Source of the DNA: CAZVGZ01 sp964627605
Lineage (GTDB): Bacteria; Latescibacterota; MWCZ01; CAZVGZ01
DNA length: 56,400 nucleotides
Reading direction: 5' to 3'
NCBI GenBank assembly: GCA_964627605.1
Contig: CAZVGZ010000023.1
Coordinates: forward strand, 1-56,400
Positions 1 through 8,125 of this stretch are shown in pieces. Every line of letters begins with the position of its first letter. The first letter of the stretch is position 1. Under the pieces are notes generated by a model that was not told the DNA's origin, made no database searches, and saw only the letters and a list, made by a program, of their open reading frames with translations. The translations under genes and the position numbers were made by a program.

Positions 1-3
1 GGG

Positions 4-405
4 CTATCGACCGCCAGCGCCAGAGACAATAGCATGGGGGGAGCTCCCCCCGACCTCACACACCGTATCCGCTTTGTCTATCATGATGATCTGAGGGTCG
101 TGGCCGCAGCACGCAAGCCGACTGACAAACCCACCGCAGCATGAGATCACCGCGTCTGGCATCAGGTGATAGATCACTTTCTGTCCTTGTCTCTCATCTC
201 TAACCAGTCCGGCATTTTTCAGAACCGCCAAATGCCTCGAAATCGTCGGCTGACTGAGGTCGCACTGTTCGACAATCTCGTTGACGTGGTGGGGCCGACC
301 ATCAAGCATCACTAAAATGGTCTGCCGTGTTGGGTCCCCCAGCGCCTTGAAGGCGGCGGCGAATCTCCGTGTTTCGTCGTCAGGCATAGTAATCTCATTC
401 GTCAA
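4..405 (-). CDS. ArsR-family winged-helix transcriptional repressor
   Basis: A 133-residue single-domain regulator. Residues about 10-85 form the ArsR winged helix: FKALGDPTRQTILVML gives helices 1-2, the recognition helix region is around LSQPTISRHLAVL, and the beta-wing is around GLVRDERQGQKVIYH. Family members usually repress their own promoter and let go on binding a metal or other ligand. The C-terminal part carries two vicinal cysteine pairs (Cys89-Cys90 and Cys99-Cys100) plus His102 and Cys116. These could form a soft-metal site, but their position differs from the classical alpha-3 CxC site of ArsR/SmtB, so the inducer is not predicted. No efflux or detoxification gene is visible beside it. 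The downstream side is the contig edge, so its target may lie outside the window. Confidence 0.9.
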   Translation of the reverse strand: MTNEITMPDDETRRFAAAFKALGDPTRQTILVMLDGRPHHVNEIVEQCDLSQPTISRHLAVLKNAGLVRDERQGQKVIYHLMPDAVISCCGGFVSRLACCGHDPQIIMIDKADTVCEVGGSSPHAIVSGAGGR

Positions 406-418
406 GTATGATCGATAT

Positions 419-434
419 ATAGCAATATGACTAT
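419..434. promoter_or_regulatory. Possible ArsR operator
   Basis: An imperfect AT-rich inverted repeat, reading ATAGtCA-tat-TGCTAT on the minus strand, lies about 15-30 bases upstream of the ArsR start. ArsR repressors normally bind such 12-2-12-like palindromes over their own promoter. The assignment rests only on position and partial symmetry. Confidence 0.25.
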
Positions 435-548
435 GTTACCCAGCAGCGTCTAGGGGTGCTGCAAAAAATCACGCCGGGGAGATTGAGTACATTTCGACCC
501 GGTGCCGTGGGTGGTTAAACAGGCCCCATGAGCATCATCGGTCAGGTG

Positions 549-971
549 TTATGGCTTGGTGCGCTTGGTTAGTTCCACACGCATGCCGCTCTCTTGCCTG
601 GAGAATACCAAGCCATCGCACAACATCTTGGAGATGAACAGGCCGCGGCCGTTAGGGAGCAGAAGCCGGTCAGGTTGGGTCGGATCGGACACCGCGCCAG
701 GATCAAACCCTTCGCCTTCGTCCTGAACGACGACTTTGACCTGGTCAGTATCGGCGAAAGTTTCTATATCCACATGCAAGTCATGATCGAGCCGATTGCC
801 GTGCACCATGGCATTGATAACGATTTCAGACACTGCGGTGACTATATCGGCGGTGCTCGCATGGTCCAGACCCGTTCCAGCGGTGGCTTCACCCACCAGC
901 GACTCTACTCGATGCAACAAAGACAGATCGCTCGCAAGTTGGATCTTCCCCACCGATTGTTCATCCGACAC
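549..971 (-). CDS. RsbW-like anti-sigma / serine-threonine kinase (HATPase_c_2)
   Basis: A 140-residue GHKL ATPase of the RsbW/SpoIIAB type. The N box is at about residues 49-59 (SEIVINAMVHGN), the G1 box at about 84-90 (DEGEGFD), and the G2 box at about 108-112 (GRGLF). Such proteins bind a sigma factor and phosphorylate an anti-anti-sigma partner to control general stress or surface regulons. The start overlaps the end of the upstream glycosidase-like gene by 11 bases, so the two are probably translationally coupled. No STAS-domain antagonist, sigma factor or PP2C phosphatase is seen nearby, so its partners must be encoded elsewhere. Confidence 0.88.
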   Translation of the reverse strand: MSDEQSVGKIQLASDLSLLHRVESLVGEATAGTGLDHASTADIVTAVSEIVINAMVHGNRLDHDLHVDIETFADTDQVKVVVQDEGEGFDPGAVSDPTQPDRLLLPNGRGLFISKMLCDGLVFSRQESGMRVELTKRTKP

Positions 972-3366
972 GGCGCAACCTCGTTTCCAAGACGGCGTAA
1001 GTGTTTACCTCCTGAAGAGACAGCCTCAGCCCAGAAGGTCCAGCTGCAAAATTCAGTGGCAGTTCAGACTGCCCAGGCCCCAAACGAAGTACGCTTTCAG
1101 GCGTCCATCCCAGAGGCACCGGCAGTGTAAGCTCAACATCTCTCAACGTCTGGGCGTTCCGGGCACCATCATCCTCAGTAAGCGGCACGCGATAGTTGAG
1201 GAGATGGACAACCAGACGTCCCGTCGTTCCATCTAAATCTAAATACGGCCAGACCCTGAGACCAGATGCCGCAACCGGGTCCGCCACGGACAGCTCCTGC
1301 CCAAGGCGTCCCTTTATCAACGTACTTAACGGTCCTGGCTGTTGGAACCTCTGTATTCCCAACGCCTGATCGGCGGCGTGAATAAGATGATAGCGATTGG
1401 GTGTCGCCCCGCCTACTTGCAGCGGCTCAAGTTCAACTCGCCCAAGCTGCCAAACGTCATCCAAAGACAACGTTTCGCCTGTGTCGCAAAGCAGGTCCGC
1501 TGTAGAGAGGTGTACGAGTAGACCTGCGCCAGATGAAGTGACGGTCATGCCATCGGGCCTCACTGGACGTTCGTTCAATCGATCTCCAATCGGCGACGAT
1601 CCCCTTGGGCGGCAGTACTGGTCCGAATCTCCTATATCGCCGACCACAACGACAATCCCACCGTCGTCCAGGTATTCGGTCAACCTGTCTAGAAACTCAT
1701 CTGCTACGTATGCCATTGCAGGCACCATGACAACCGAATATCCTGCAAAATCTGGGACGTTGTTGACGAGAAAGTCGAACGGTATCTGCTGATCGCACAA
1801 CCACCTCGATACGGGGTGCAACGCATCCAGATGCGCTGTGTCCTGTAGTTGGACCGCCTGCGCGCTAAATACGATGCCTACTTCGGCGGCTGACCGCAAC
1901 CCATCATACATCTCCGGTCGGTTGTCCAGCCAATCACGCCACTCTCGCCTGAGATGCGGAAGCCCCCAACCAGGCTGGATAAAGCTCCCGCCGTTGGCAC
2001 CCGCCTCTGCGAACGCAAGCGCACAGCAAGCCTCGTTGCCGGTGTGGGCCGAGATCGCAGCGCTAGCGCCGCCAGCGGCTTGCGCGAATCGAAACGGTGT
2101 TGTCAACTCCGCGTATACACCTTCGGCGAGCATACCAGGTGCACCATCCTCTTCCCACATCTGCCAGTCGCTTGCAGGCTCCCACGTAGCGAAATCATGG
2201 CCAATGTTCTCTCGAAACAGGTGTCCATCAACCCCTCTCATGGACCCCCAGTTCGGAAGTATCAGAAACTCTTCGCGCTCCTCTAAGCCCCACGCGCGGA
2301 TGGTCTCGAGGTTGCGTTTGACGCTTTCGGCCCACGATCTCTTTGTCTCAGCCCACCTGAGCCTGTCAACACCATCTTTGATACCCCAACTGTCCAGATT
2401 CTGCGGCCACCTGGATTTAGGAAGTTTTAGACGGCACCACTTCGCAAACGCTTGGGAATGACTCCACAACCAGCCGTTGCCCCCCTCCTGGACACGCGCT
2501 TTTGACATGTCAGAAGTGCCCAACCATCTGGTGAGCTGCTCGGGGGTCAGCGCCTGTTTAAGATAGTCGCCGAATAGCGGCTCATCTTTGAGAAACTCGA
2601 TACGGCCACCGAGATGGGCTAGTTGGATATCTTCATCGGTTCCCCATCCGAGCAGCTCTTTTCGCTCGTCGGCGGAATACCTCTGTGATACGTGTTCGCG
2701 GAACGACTTTTGGCAATGGTCACAAAAGCAGTTTAGGATGCAGTTGTCCACGAAGACGCCGTCGTAGCCCGCGCGTGCTATCAGCCGTACAACGGCCCTT
2801 AGATAGACCCCGTAATGAGGGTTGTTTGCGCAGGGGGCGTAGCGGAGTTGATTCCACGGCTCGAAATATTTGTGTCGGGTTTCGTAGTTAAAATGGAAAC
2901 CGCCATCACGGTCGCGTGCCATCCACTCATCTGGATCGCACGGCGGCGGCGGCCCTAGATCGAGGGAGCCGTATTCGTCCCAATGGTCGAAGAAGCTCCA
3001 GATGCCCGAACGTAAGTCGCGATTGCCTGCGAGTGTCTGGTTGCAGACGTAGGGAAGCGCCCATTTGACACCGGCTGCATGGAGACCATCTGTCAACTGC
3101 CGATTGAGTGTTAGGCGGTGTTGAGTCTCTGCGGCATCGGCGAGCCTGTCGGGGTCATCGCCAACTGGAAACGCTGCACCCCAAGCGTTGACCAGCGGAG
3201 TGTCTAAACTGCCGGTGTGCACCATATGAGGCGGTGCCTCAGCAGCTTCGGAGACGAAATATTCTATCTCGTCTAGGTGTTGTTCGTATTCGATTACGTA
3301 GGTGAATGGACGGCGAATTTCGGGCCGTGCCTTTAGAGTTTCCTCACCAACACCGTTTACGCTCAT
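961..3366 (-). CDS. TIM-barrel glycoside hydrolase-like protein with beta-galactosidase trimerisation-like domain
   Basis: An 801-residue protein with no signal peptide, so probably cytoplasmic. Residues about 85-450 look like a (beta/alpha)8 barrel. The strand GYDGVFVDN near residue 200 is followed by the cysteine cluster CILNCFCDHC, typical of uncharacterised GH42/GH-A-like barrels. Residues about 495-600 resemble the Rossmann-like trimerisation domain of GH42 enzymes (VGIVFSAQAVQL, then a second half ending DDGGIVVVVGDIGD). A C-terminal beta domain follows. The start overlaps the NIL gene stop by four bases and the end overlaps the RsbW gene, giving a compact minus-strand operon. Substrate and catalytic acids cannot be assigned from sequence alone; it could also be a non-catalytic sugar-binding relative. 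Confidence 0.6.
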   Translation of the reverse strand: MSVNGVGEETLKARPEIRRPFTYVIEYEQHLDEIEYFVSEAAEAPPHMVHTGSLDTPLVNAWGAAFPVGDDPDRLADAAETQHRLTLNRQLTDGLHAAGVKWALPYVCNQTLAGNRDLRSGIWSFFDHWDEYGSLDLGPPPPCDPDEWMARDRDGGFHFNYETRHKYFEPWNQLRYAPCANNPHYGVYLRAVVRLIARAGYDGVFVDNCILNCFCDHCQKSFREHVSQRYSADERKELLGWGTDEDIQLAHLGGRIEFLKDEPLFGDYLKQALTPEQLTRWLGTSDMSKARVQEGGNGWLWSHSQAFAKWCRLKLPKSRWPQNLDSWGIKDGVDRLRWAETKRSWAESVKRNLETIRAWGLEEREEFLILPNWGSMRGVDGHLFRENIGHDFATWEPASDWQMWEEDGAPGMLAEGVYAELTTPFRFAQAAGGASAAISAHTGNEACCALAFAEAGANGGSFIQPGWGLPHLRREWRDWLDNRPEMYDGLRSAAEVGIVFSAQAVQLQDTAHLDALHPVSRWLCDQQIPFDFLVNNVPDFAGYSVVMVPAMAYVADEFLDRLTEYLDDGGIVVVVGDIGDSDQYCRPRGSSPIGDRLNERPVRPDGMTVTSSGAGLLVHLSTADLLCDTGETLSLDDVWQLGRVELEPLQVGGATPNRYHLIHAADQALGIQRFQQPGPLSTLIKGRLGQELSVADPVAASGLRVWPYLDLDGTTGRLVVHLLNYRVPLTEDDGARNAQTLRDVELTLPVPLGWTPESVLRLGPGQSELPLNFAAGPSGLRLSLQEVNTYAVLETRLRRVG

Positions 3367-3605
3367 TGCACAACGTCTAACTCTATCGGGTCAACACGGA
3401 TCCCGAGCTCTCTTAACCACTCTACGGCCTCGTTGAGGACGTCGTCGTCGCCGCTGAGCTCCAAACCCACCAAACCCATGTCCCCTGAGACACCGGCACT
3501 TCGGATGTTGAACTCCACAGCGAAACGTTGTCCGAGCTCGTAAATCACCGGTCGGGTTATCGTCTCAGGCGGGTAGTTGAGGTATAGTCTTAGGCAGGTT
3601 GCCAC
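3363..3605 (-). CDS. NIL-domain protein (ACT-like)
   Basis: An 80-residue protein consisting of one NIL domain. This ferredoxin-like fold is found at the C-terminus of methionine importer ATPases and in small stand-alone proteins linked to sulfur and methionine metabolism. Typical features are the opening strand LRLYLNYPPETITRPVIYEL, the central FNIRSAGVSGDMGLVGLELSG, and the closing helix AVEWLRELGIRVDPIE. It overlaps the sulfur-carrier gene upstream by 16 bases and the glycosidase-like gene downstream by four. NIL proteins paired with MoaD/ThiS-like carriers suggest sulfur transfer for amino-acid synthesis, but here that is inference. Confidence 0.8.
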   Translation of the reverse strand: MATCLRLYLNYPPETITRPVIYELGQRFAVEFNIRSAGVSGDMGLVGLELSGDDDVLNEAVEWLRELGIRVDPIELDVVQ

Positions 3606-3886
3606 TTGGACATCCCCCCGGCGATGGCCGGAACGATAGAGACGGTATCGCCATCGCTAAGTGCAGTCTGTTTGCCATCTAGAAAACGTATATTTTCGTC
3701 GTTTACGTAGATATTGACGAACCGGCGCACCTCCCCGTCTTCATCCACCAACCGCTCGCCAAATCCAGAATATTCATTGTCGAGACTCTCAATCATCGCA
3801 CCAACATCAGCACCATTCACGGCAACTTCCGCTTGGTTGTTTGCGAGGGGCCTCAAAGGCGTCGGAATTCGTACGGTGACAGGCAT
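3590..3886 (-). CDS. MoaD/ThiS-family sulfur carrier with C-terminal extension
   Basis: A 98-residue beta-grasp protein. It opens with VTVRIPTPLRPLANN, has the middle segment IYVNDENIRFLDG, and ends DGDTVSIVPAIAGG, as in MoaD, ThiS and CysO carriers that hold sulfur as a C-terminal glycine thiocarboxylate. Unusually, Gly90-Gly91 is not terminal but is followed by seven residues (MSKWQPA). In carriers such as QbsE, extra C-terminal residues are removed by a JAMM-type protease before activation, and the same may hold here. No activating E1-like enzyme or JAMM protease is present in the window. It overlaps the NIL gene by 16 bases. Confidence 0.85.
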   Translation of the reverse strand: MPVTVRIPTPLRPLANNQAEVAVNGADVGAMIESLDNEYSGFGERLVDEDGEVRRFVNIYVNDENIRFLDGKQTALSDGDTVSIVPAIAGGMSKWQPA

Positions 3887-3975
3887 ATATCTGGTCCTTA
3901 GATGGAGTGTAAAACAGGCCTATGCTACCGATGGAAATTGTACGCGTCGTAGCCGCTGGAGGCAATGCGCAAACG

Positions 3976-6900
3976 CTACCACACAAACGCCATGCGCTTC
4001 ATTATCCGTTCACGCCGGGTGTTGAGGTCGTAGAAGTAGAGCCCGGATGATACCATCTGTCCGGCTTCGTCGCGGCCGTTCCATCTCACCTCGTAGACAC
4101 CTGGCGGGGCGATCTGGTCGAACAGGGTCCTTATGTGCTGGCCCAGCATGTTGTAGACTGCCACTCGCACAACCGACGGTCCGTTTTCGGTTTGCGGAAC
4201 CACGAACCTAATGGTGGTGGAGGCGTTGAAGGGGTTCGGCTCGTTCTGCTGTAGAGCGAGCGATTTGGGCGAGGCCGCCACCGGCTGCGACGGGGCCTCT
4301 GAGGAGTGTGTGTTTACAGCGATCAGCAGAAGTTCGACAAACGGTTCTTCAGCAACGAACCTGTAGCCGCCACCGCGCGTCACGTCAACAGTGTCAGCGC
4401 CAAGCAGGTCTATCAAAAGCAGACTCACATCAGGTGGCAGAGAGTTGACGAGATCGACCACCAGCTCAATCGTCTGTGTCTTCTGCGAGTTGATGCCGAT
4501 GTGCCAGACGCTCTCTACGCCGGCGATTGGAACCTCTCTAAAGTCCATCCCCAGCCTGCTTAGCCCCCCGTCAGCATCGAGGTCGACCCACGCTGCTGAC
4601 ACGACGGAGTCAGCTGCTGGTGGTGCCATCATCGCCACGACTCTATCAGCTTCAAGCCCTATTTCGCGCCATCCGCACGAAAGTTCGCTGCCGCGGTTCT
4701 GTGATCCGCTGACCGAAACTCGCGCAGTCCACTCAAGGGGACCAGGAAGCTCTGCCTCATCGCCATCAGGTTCAGTCGATGTGAGCCTCTCACCCGTCGT
4801 TGGCGGTAGGAACAGTCTGACCGGTTCGTCGGTGGGGTTTGCCACCCAGTAGCCAGCCCAAGGTTTCAGTGAATCGGCCAACGCTAAATACTGTCCCATG
4901 CCCCAAGGCCCGTGGATCACCAGCTCTTGGTTAGCGGCGACGACCTCCTGCCACGAGACCGGACCGCCATAGGGAAGCCCAACCAAGTTCCATCCAGGAG
5001 CCAGCGTTAGTGCTGTTGTGTCCGTCCTAGCCCGTGTGATTCCGTCGCTGATCTGGACTATCGGAGCGTTGTCCCCGGTCCACCTCACCCAGGCCGCATC
5101 ACCGCTCAACAGGTCGGCTGGAGACTCGATTGGGCTCCACATCTGCAATGCGGTATCGAAGCTTCGGATGTCAAGCGCATCGTCATCAGTCACCAATTCG
5201 GCTGAGACGTACGGCACCGAGATGAACGCAAACCCCGACCCGGAATCCGCCGAACCTGGCCAAAACGCTTCCTCGATTCTTACACCGGGGGTATCCCATC
5301 GCATATTCCAAACCTCTTCGCCCCCAACAGAATCAGAGAGCGTCATCTCCCAAGCTGTTGACAACCCTTTCCCGGTGATCCAACTTCCCGGCAGAGAAAC
5401 CGTCCACAGAGACCCGCTCGGGGCAGCCTCAAGGCTCTTGTCCACCAGATAACCCATCTGGTCCCAGTGACGGACATGCATCGAAACCTTGCTGAGAGTC
5501 AGTCCTCTGGGCACGACCGGCAGCCCACGCCACTCCACATCGTCATCAATATTCAACGGGCTCGCTTCCCAAGTCGTGATAGACGGGAACACGGTGTCGC
5601 GGACTGTATAGATGAGTCGGTAGAACAACGCCCGATTGCCTGCAATGTCCACTGCGCTCACCATCACCGACAGAGCGGTGTCCAGCGGCCACAGAATCTG
5701 TGGGGTATGGGAGACGGTCAGGCCGGAGTCGCCAAACGCCAACAGCAACTGGTTTTCAGGTACGGTGAGACCTCCGACGACCAGACTCACACTGTCTAAC
5801 GCCACCCCAACCCCTGAATCAAAAACCCTAAGCTTAATAGGGCCAGCGACACCGATCCTTCGCTCATCGAATGGCAGCTGCCAGAAAACAACAGGGGATG
5901 TGGTGTCCGGTCTGGCGACGTGCAGTGTATCGCCTTGACTCATGTTGCCAGCGACATCTACAGCACTCACCACATAGGTTCGACCTTCTCCCTCGGACAT
6001 CCCTCGGTCTACAAATACAGTTTCAGGCAGTGCTGTCCGCAAAATCTCAAAATGCTGATCGCTCCAGCAGACCACCTCAAAGACATCCACATCCGCGTCA
6101 ACAGCCGATCGCCAGCCGATAGACACCTCATCGGCTCCGAAACCTGTAATAAGTGCACTTGGTTTCTGTGGTGGTATCGTATCTACGCCGGTGGCAAAGA
6201 GGCGCAGGCGACCTGAAAACAGGTTGAGCGTCAAATCAAGATCACCGACAGCCAGCGGGGTCAGGCGAACGGTCACGGCGGTCGAGTCACCGTCGAGATC
6301 TTCGGTCGTGATATCAACCGGTTCAGGAACGTTAGCCCACTCAACGGGAATTAGCCATCGAGGCAGAACCGTACGCCACACTGCGGTCGAATCTGTCTGT
6401 ACATCGCCGTAGCTGTATTCGATCTCTGCGGTGGGTGGTTTTTCGCCCCAAATACCGCTCAGAGGAACGCGAACCGGTTCATCGAGCCACTCTGCACTAA
6501 ACAGCAGAAGCTCCGCTGAAACCGAATCGCCAACAAATCCGTCGCCCTCGACAACGACAGTCCACGACGCGGAATCAGCTAATTCACCGTCAACCGTGGT
6601 CTCTGTGATCTGGGCATCCAAACCGGCAATCTCTGCGTGGTCTACTAGCAGCGGTTGATCGCCAGGATTTTTGGCCCAGACCTCAACCGATTTTCCTTCC
6701 CAGATCGTTCCGACAGACACCGGTGCAAAATGCACCAGACGTACAGTAATCGCTGATGGGGGTTCAATCTGGTCTAAAAGTCCCCACTCAACTTTACCAT
6801 CACCCGCCAAAGTCACCAGCGATTCGTCCTGTTCAGACAGCACATATGACCGGTCCCGCTGTACGACCAACGAGTCGGCGTAGAAGGACGGGAACGACGT

Positions 6901-7545
6901 TGTAGGTATCCCGTCAGGCCAGATTACACTGACGGAGTCGAGCCCTCCTTGATGCGCGAACGCCACGTTCGGACCGCTTCTGAGCCACTGCTGTCGGGAG
7001 TCCCCATCGGACCGAAATGTTATCGATGTACCTACCACAGGCCCGCTCCACGCAGGGTCGGATATCCAGACGACAGCGCGATCGCTAGCCCGCTCAGTTC
7101 TAGGCTCACTGACCCACATCAGCTTTTCGCCCTGGTTCACAGCTCTGAACTGGCGATCGCCGACGACTATCTCCATTAATCCGTCGCCGTCAACATCAAA
7201 CACCTCGACGTCGCCACTAATCCCTGACGCTACCTCATGGTTCTGCCACGGCGCGTCGGGGTCGGCTCTCTGTAGGTGGATGATTCTTTCGCCGGCGCTA
7301 ACTATGACATCCAACCGACCGTCGAAGTCCAGATCAGTTGCGACGGCCTGTCTTATCTCATCGGCCTGCCCGCCGTAGGACAGGCGCGCCGACGGGTCCG
7401 CAGACGATGACAGAGCAACCTTTTCAGGCAGCCCATCACCATCGACGTCCAGACGTAGCGTCGCGCCGCTGAGCTGCACAAAGAGCAGAACAGTGCCCAG
7501 AGCGAGCGGCACAAACCCTATGGTTTTTTTCCGTGTCGCAAACAT
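3976..7545 (-). CDS. Large secreted surface protein with FG-GAP-like repeats and T9SS type A / FlgD-like C-terminal domain
   Basis: A 1189-residue exported protein. Residues 1-29 form a signal peptide (MFATRKK, then a hydrophobic stretch ending near LSGA). Residues about 30-130 carry three FG-GAP/VCBS-like Asp-rich loops (DVDGDGLPE, DLDFDGRLD, DVDGDGLME), usual calcium sites in beta-propeller adhesins. The middle contains Ig/fibronectin-III-like sandwiches (VVSAVDVAGN near residue 525) and a GWNLVGLPY domain near residue 870. The last 92 residues (from 1098) are a classic C-terminal sorting domain: NEPNPFNASTTIRF, VAVYNMLGQHIRTL, VRWNGRDEAG, SSGLYFYDL. In Bacteroidetes such domains direct type IX secretion. 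It is divergent from a second CTD protein at 8126, followed by two PorV-like genes. Confidence 0.8.
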   Translation of the reverse strand: MFATRKKTIGFVPLALGTVLLFVQLSGATLRLDVDGDGLPEKVALSSSADPSARLSYGGQADEIRQAVATDLDFDGRLDVIVSAGERIIHLQRADPDAPWQNHEVASGISGDVEVFDVDGDGLMEIVVGDRQFRAVNQGEKLMWVSEPRTERASDRAVVWISDPAWSGPVVGTSITFRSDGDSRQQWLRSGPNVAFAHQGGLDSVSVIWPDGIPTTSFPSFYADSLVVQRDRSYVLSEQDESLVTLAGDGKVEWGLLDQIEPPSAITVRLVHFAPVSVGTIWEGKSVEVWAKNPGDQPLLVDHAEIAGLDAQITETTVDGELADSASWTVVVEGDGFVGDSVSAELLLFSAEWLDEPVRVPLSGIWGEKPPTAEIEYSYGDVQTDSTAVWRTVLPRWLIPVEWANVPEPVDITTEDLDGDSTAVTVRLTPLAVGDLDLTLNLFSGRLRLFATGVDTIPPQKPSALITGFGADEVSIGWRSAVDADVDVFEVVCWSDQHFEILRTALPETVFVDRGMSEGEGRTYVVSAVDVAGNMSQGDTLHVARPDTTSPVVFWQLPFDERRIGVAGPIKLRVFDSGVGVALDSVSLVVGGLTVPENQLLLAFGDSGLTVSHTPQILWPLDTALSVMVSAVDIAGNRALFYRLIYTVRDTVFPSITTWEASPLNIDDDVEWRGLPVVPRGLTLSKVSMHVRHWDQMGYLVDKSLEAAPSGSLWTVSLPGSWITGKGLSTAWEMTLSDSVGGEEVWNMRWDTPGVRIEEAFWPGSADSGSGFAFISVPYVSAELVTDDDALDIRSFDTALQMWSPIESPADLLSGDAAWVRWTGDNAPIVQISDGITRARTDTTALTLAPGWNLVGLPYGGPVSWQEVVAANQELVIHGPWGMGQYLALADSLKPWAGYWVANPTDEPVRLFLPPTTGERLTSTEPDGDEAELPGPLEWTARVSVSGSQNRGSELSCGWREIGLEADRVVAMMAPPAADSVVSAAWVDLDADGGLSRLGMDFREVPIAGVESVWHIGINSQKTQTIELVVDLVNSLPPDVSLLLIDLLGADTVDVTRGGGYRFVAEEPFVELLLIAVNTHSSEAPSQPVAASPKSLALQQNEPNPFNASTTIRFVVPQTENGPSVVRVAVYNMLGQHIRTLFDQIAPPGVYEVRWNGRDEAGQMVSSGLYFYDLNTRRERIMKRMAFVW

Positions 7546-8125
7546 GGTATGAAACCGGCAACAGCCTCCAAAAAAACCTCACGCGCACGAACCCTATAAG
7601 TTCAACAGAGCATACTCCAATGTCTAAGATAGCTCAACTAGCCCTCCAACGCCAATTGTACGCGCGTCTGGAAAACGCGGTTCGCGCTGACGAGAACTCC
7701 ATGATAAGATCAATAAACTCAACATATTATAGGTGTTGTCCGCACTTGGTCACACTGCGACTCCCTCCTTTCCAGCGGGAGCCCTCGCAGCGGCGTCATG
7801 CCGTTAAGGCACTCATCTCCAAGCAGATGCGTTGCAGGGCATTTTTTGCGGCGCATCCGCAAGCGGGTACTTCAGGACCTCTGACAGCTTAATTGTCTGT
7901 CCAGATACCGGGCCGCTACGGAACCACCGGTCCACCTCAGTCGTCACAACCGGTGCCGAATCAGTGATTAGAAGCGTCCCAGCAGCAGTGAGATGGTTGT
8001 GGTCTGAAACTTCCTAACCTCTCCAACTGTTTCATCCACATCGGGCTAGATATGTCCGGTCAGCGCGGGCTCCCTGGTGATAGTGTACAAGTTCAACGAT
8101 CAATAAACCTTGACCTCTTAAGCCG
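7546..8125. other. Divergent intergenic region, about 580 bases
   Basis: This spacer separates the two divergent surface-protein genes and must hold both promoters, though no clear sigma-70 hexamer pair stands out. AT-rich bases around 7700-7735 are the best promoter candidate. The right half contains a degraded minus-strand coding remnant (separate entry). No tRNA or repeat was recognised. Confidence 0.5.
7813..8013 (-). pseudogene. Decayed coding remnant of unknown family
   Basis: A minus-strand open stretch of 66 codons has protein-like composition: LTAAGTLLITDSAPVV, then EVDRWFRSGPVSGQ, then KLSEVLKYPLAD. It lacks a good start. Just upstream a different frame reads DVDETVGEVRK, which would join naturally through a one-base shift near 8014. 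That suggests the 3' end of a frameshifted gene whose 5' part is lost. GTG at 7947 could open a 44-residue peptide instead. I do not recognise the family. It could also be chance. Confidence 0.35.

Noticed and set aside
594..1130. Plus-strand open frame opposite the RsbW and glycosidase-like genes
   Set aside because: It is antisense to two genes with clear domains and has no recognisable motif.
1838..2461. Plus-strand open frame of 207 codons
   Set aside because: Shadow of the glycosidase-like gene; low-complexity Ser/Arg/Pro composition.
7533..7892. Plus-strand open frame in the divergent spacer
   Set aside because: No motif and poor start; the minus-strand relic is the better coding signal.
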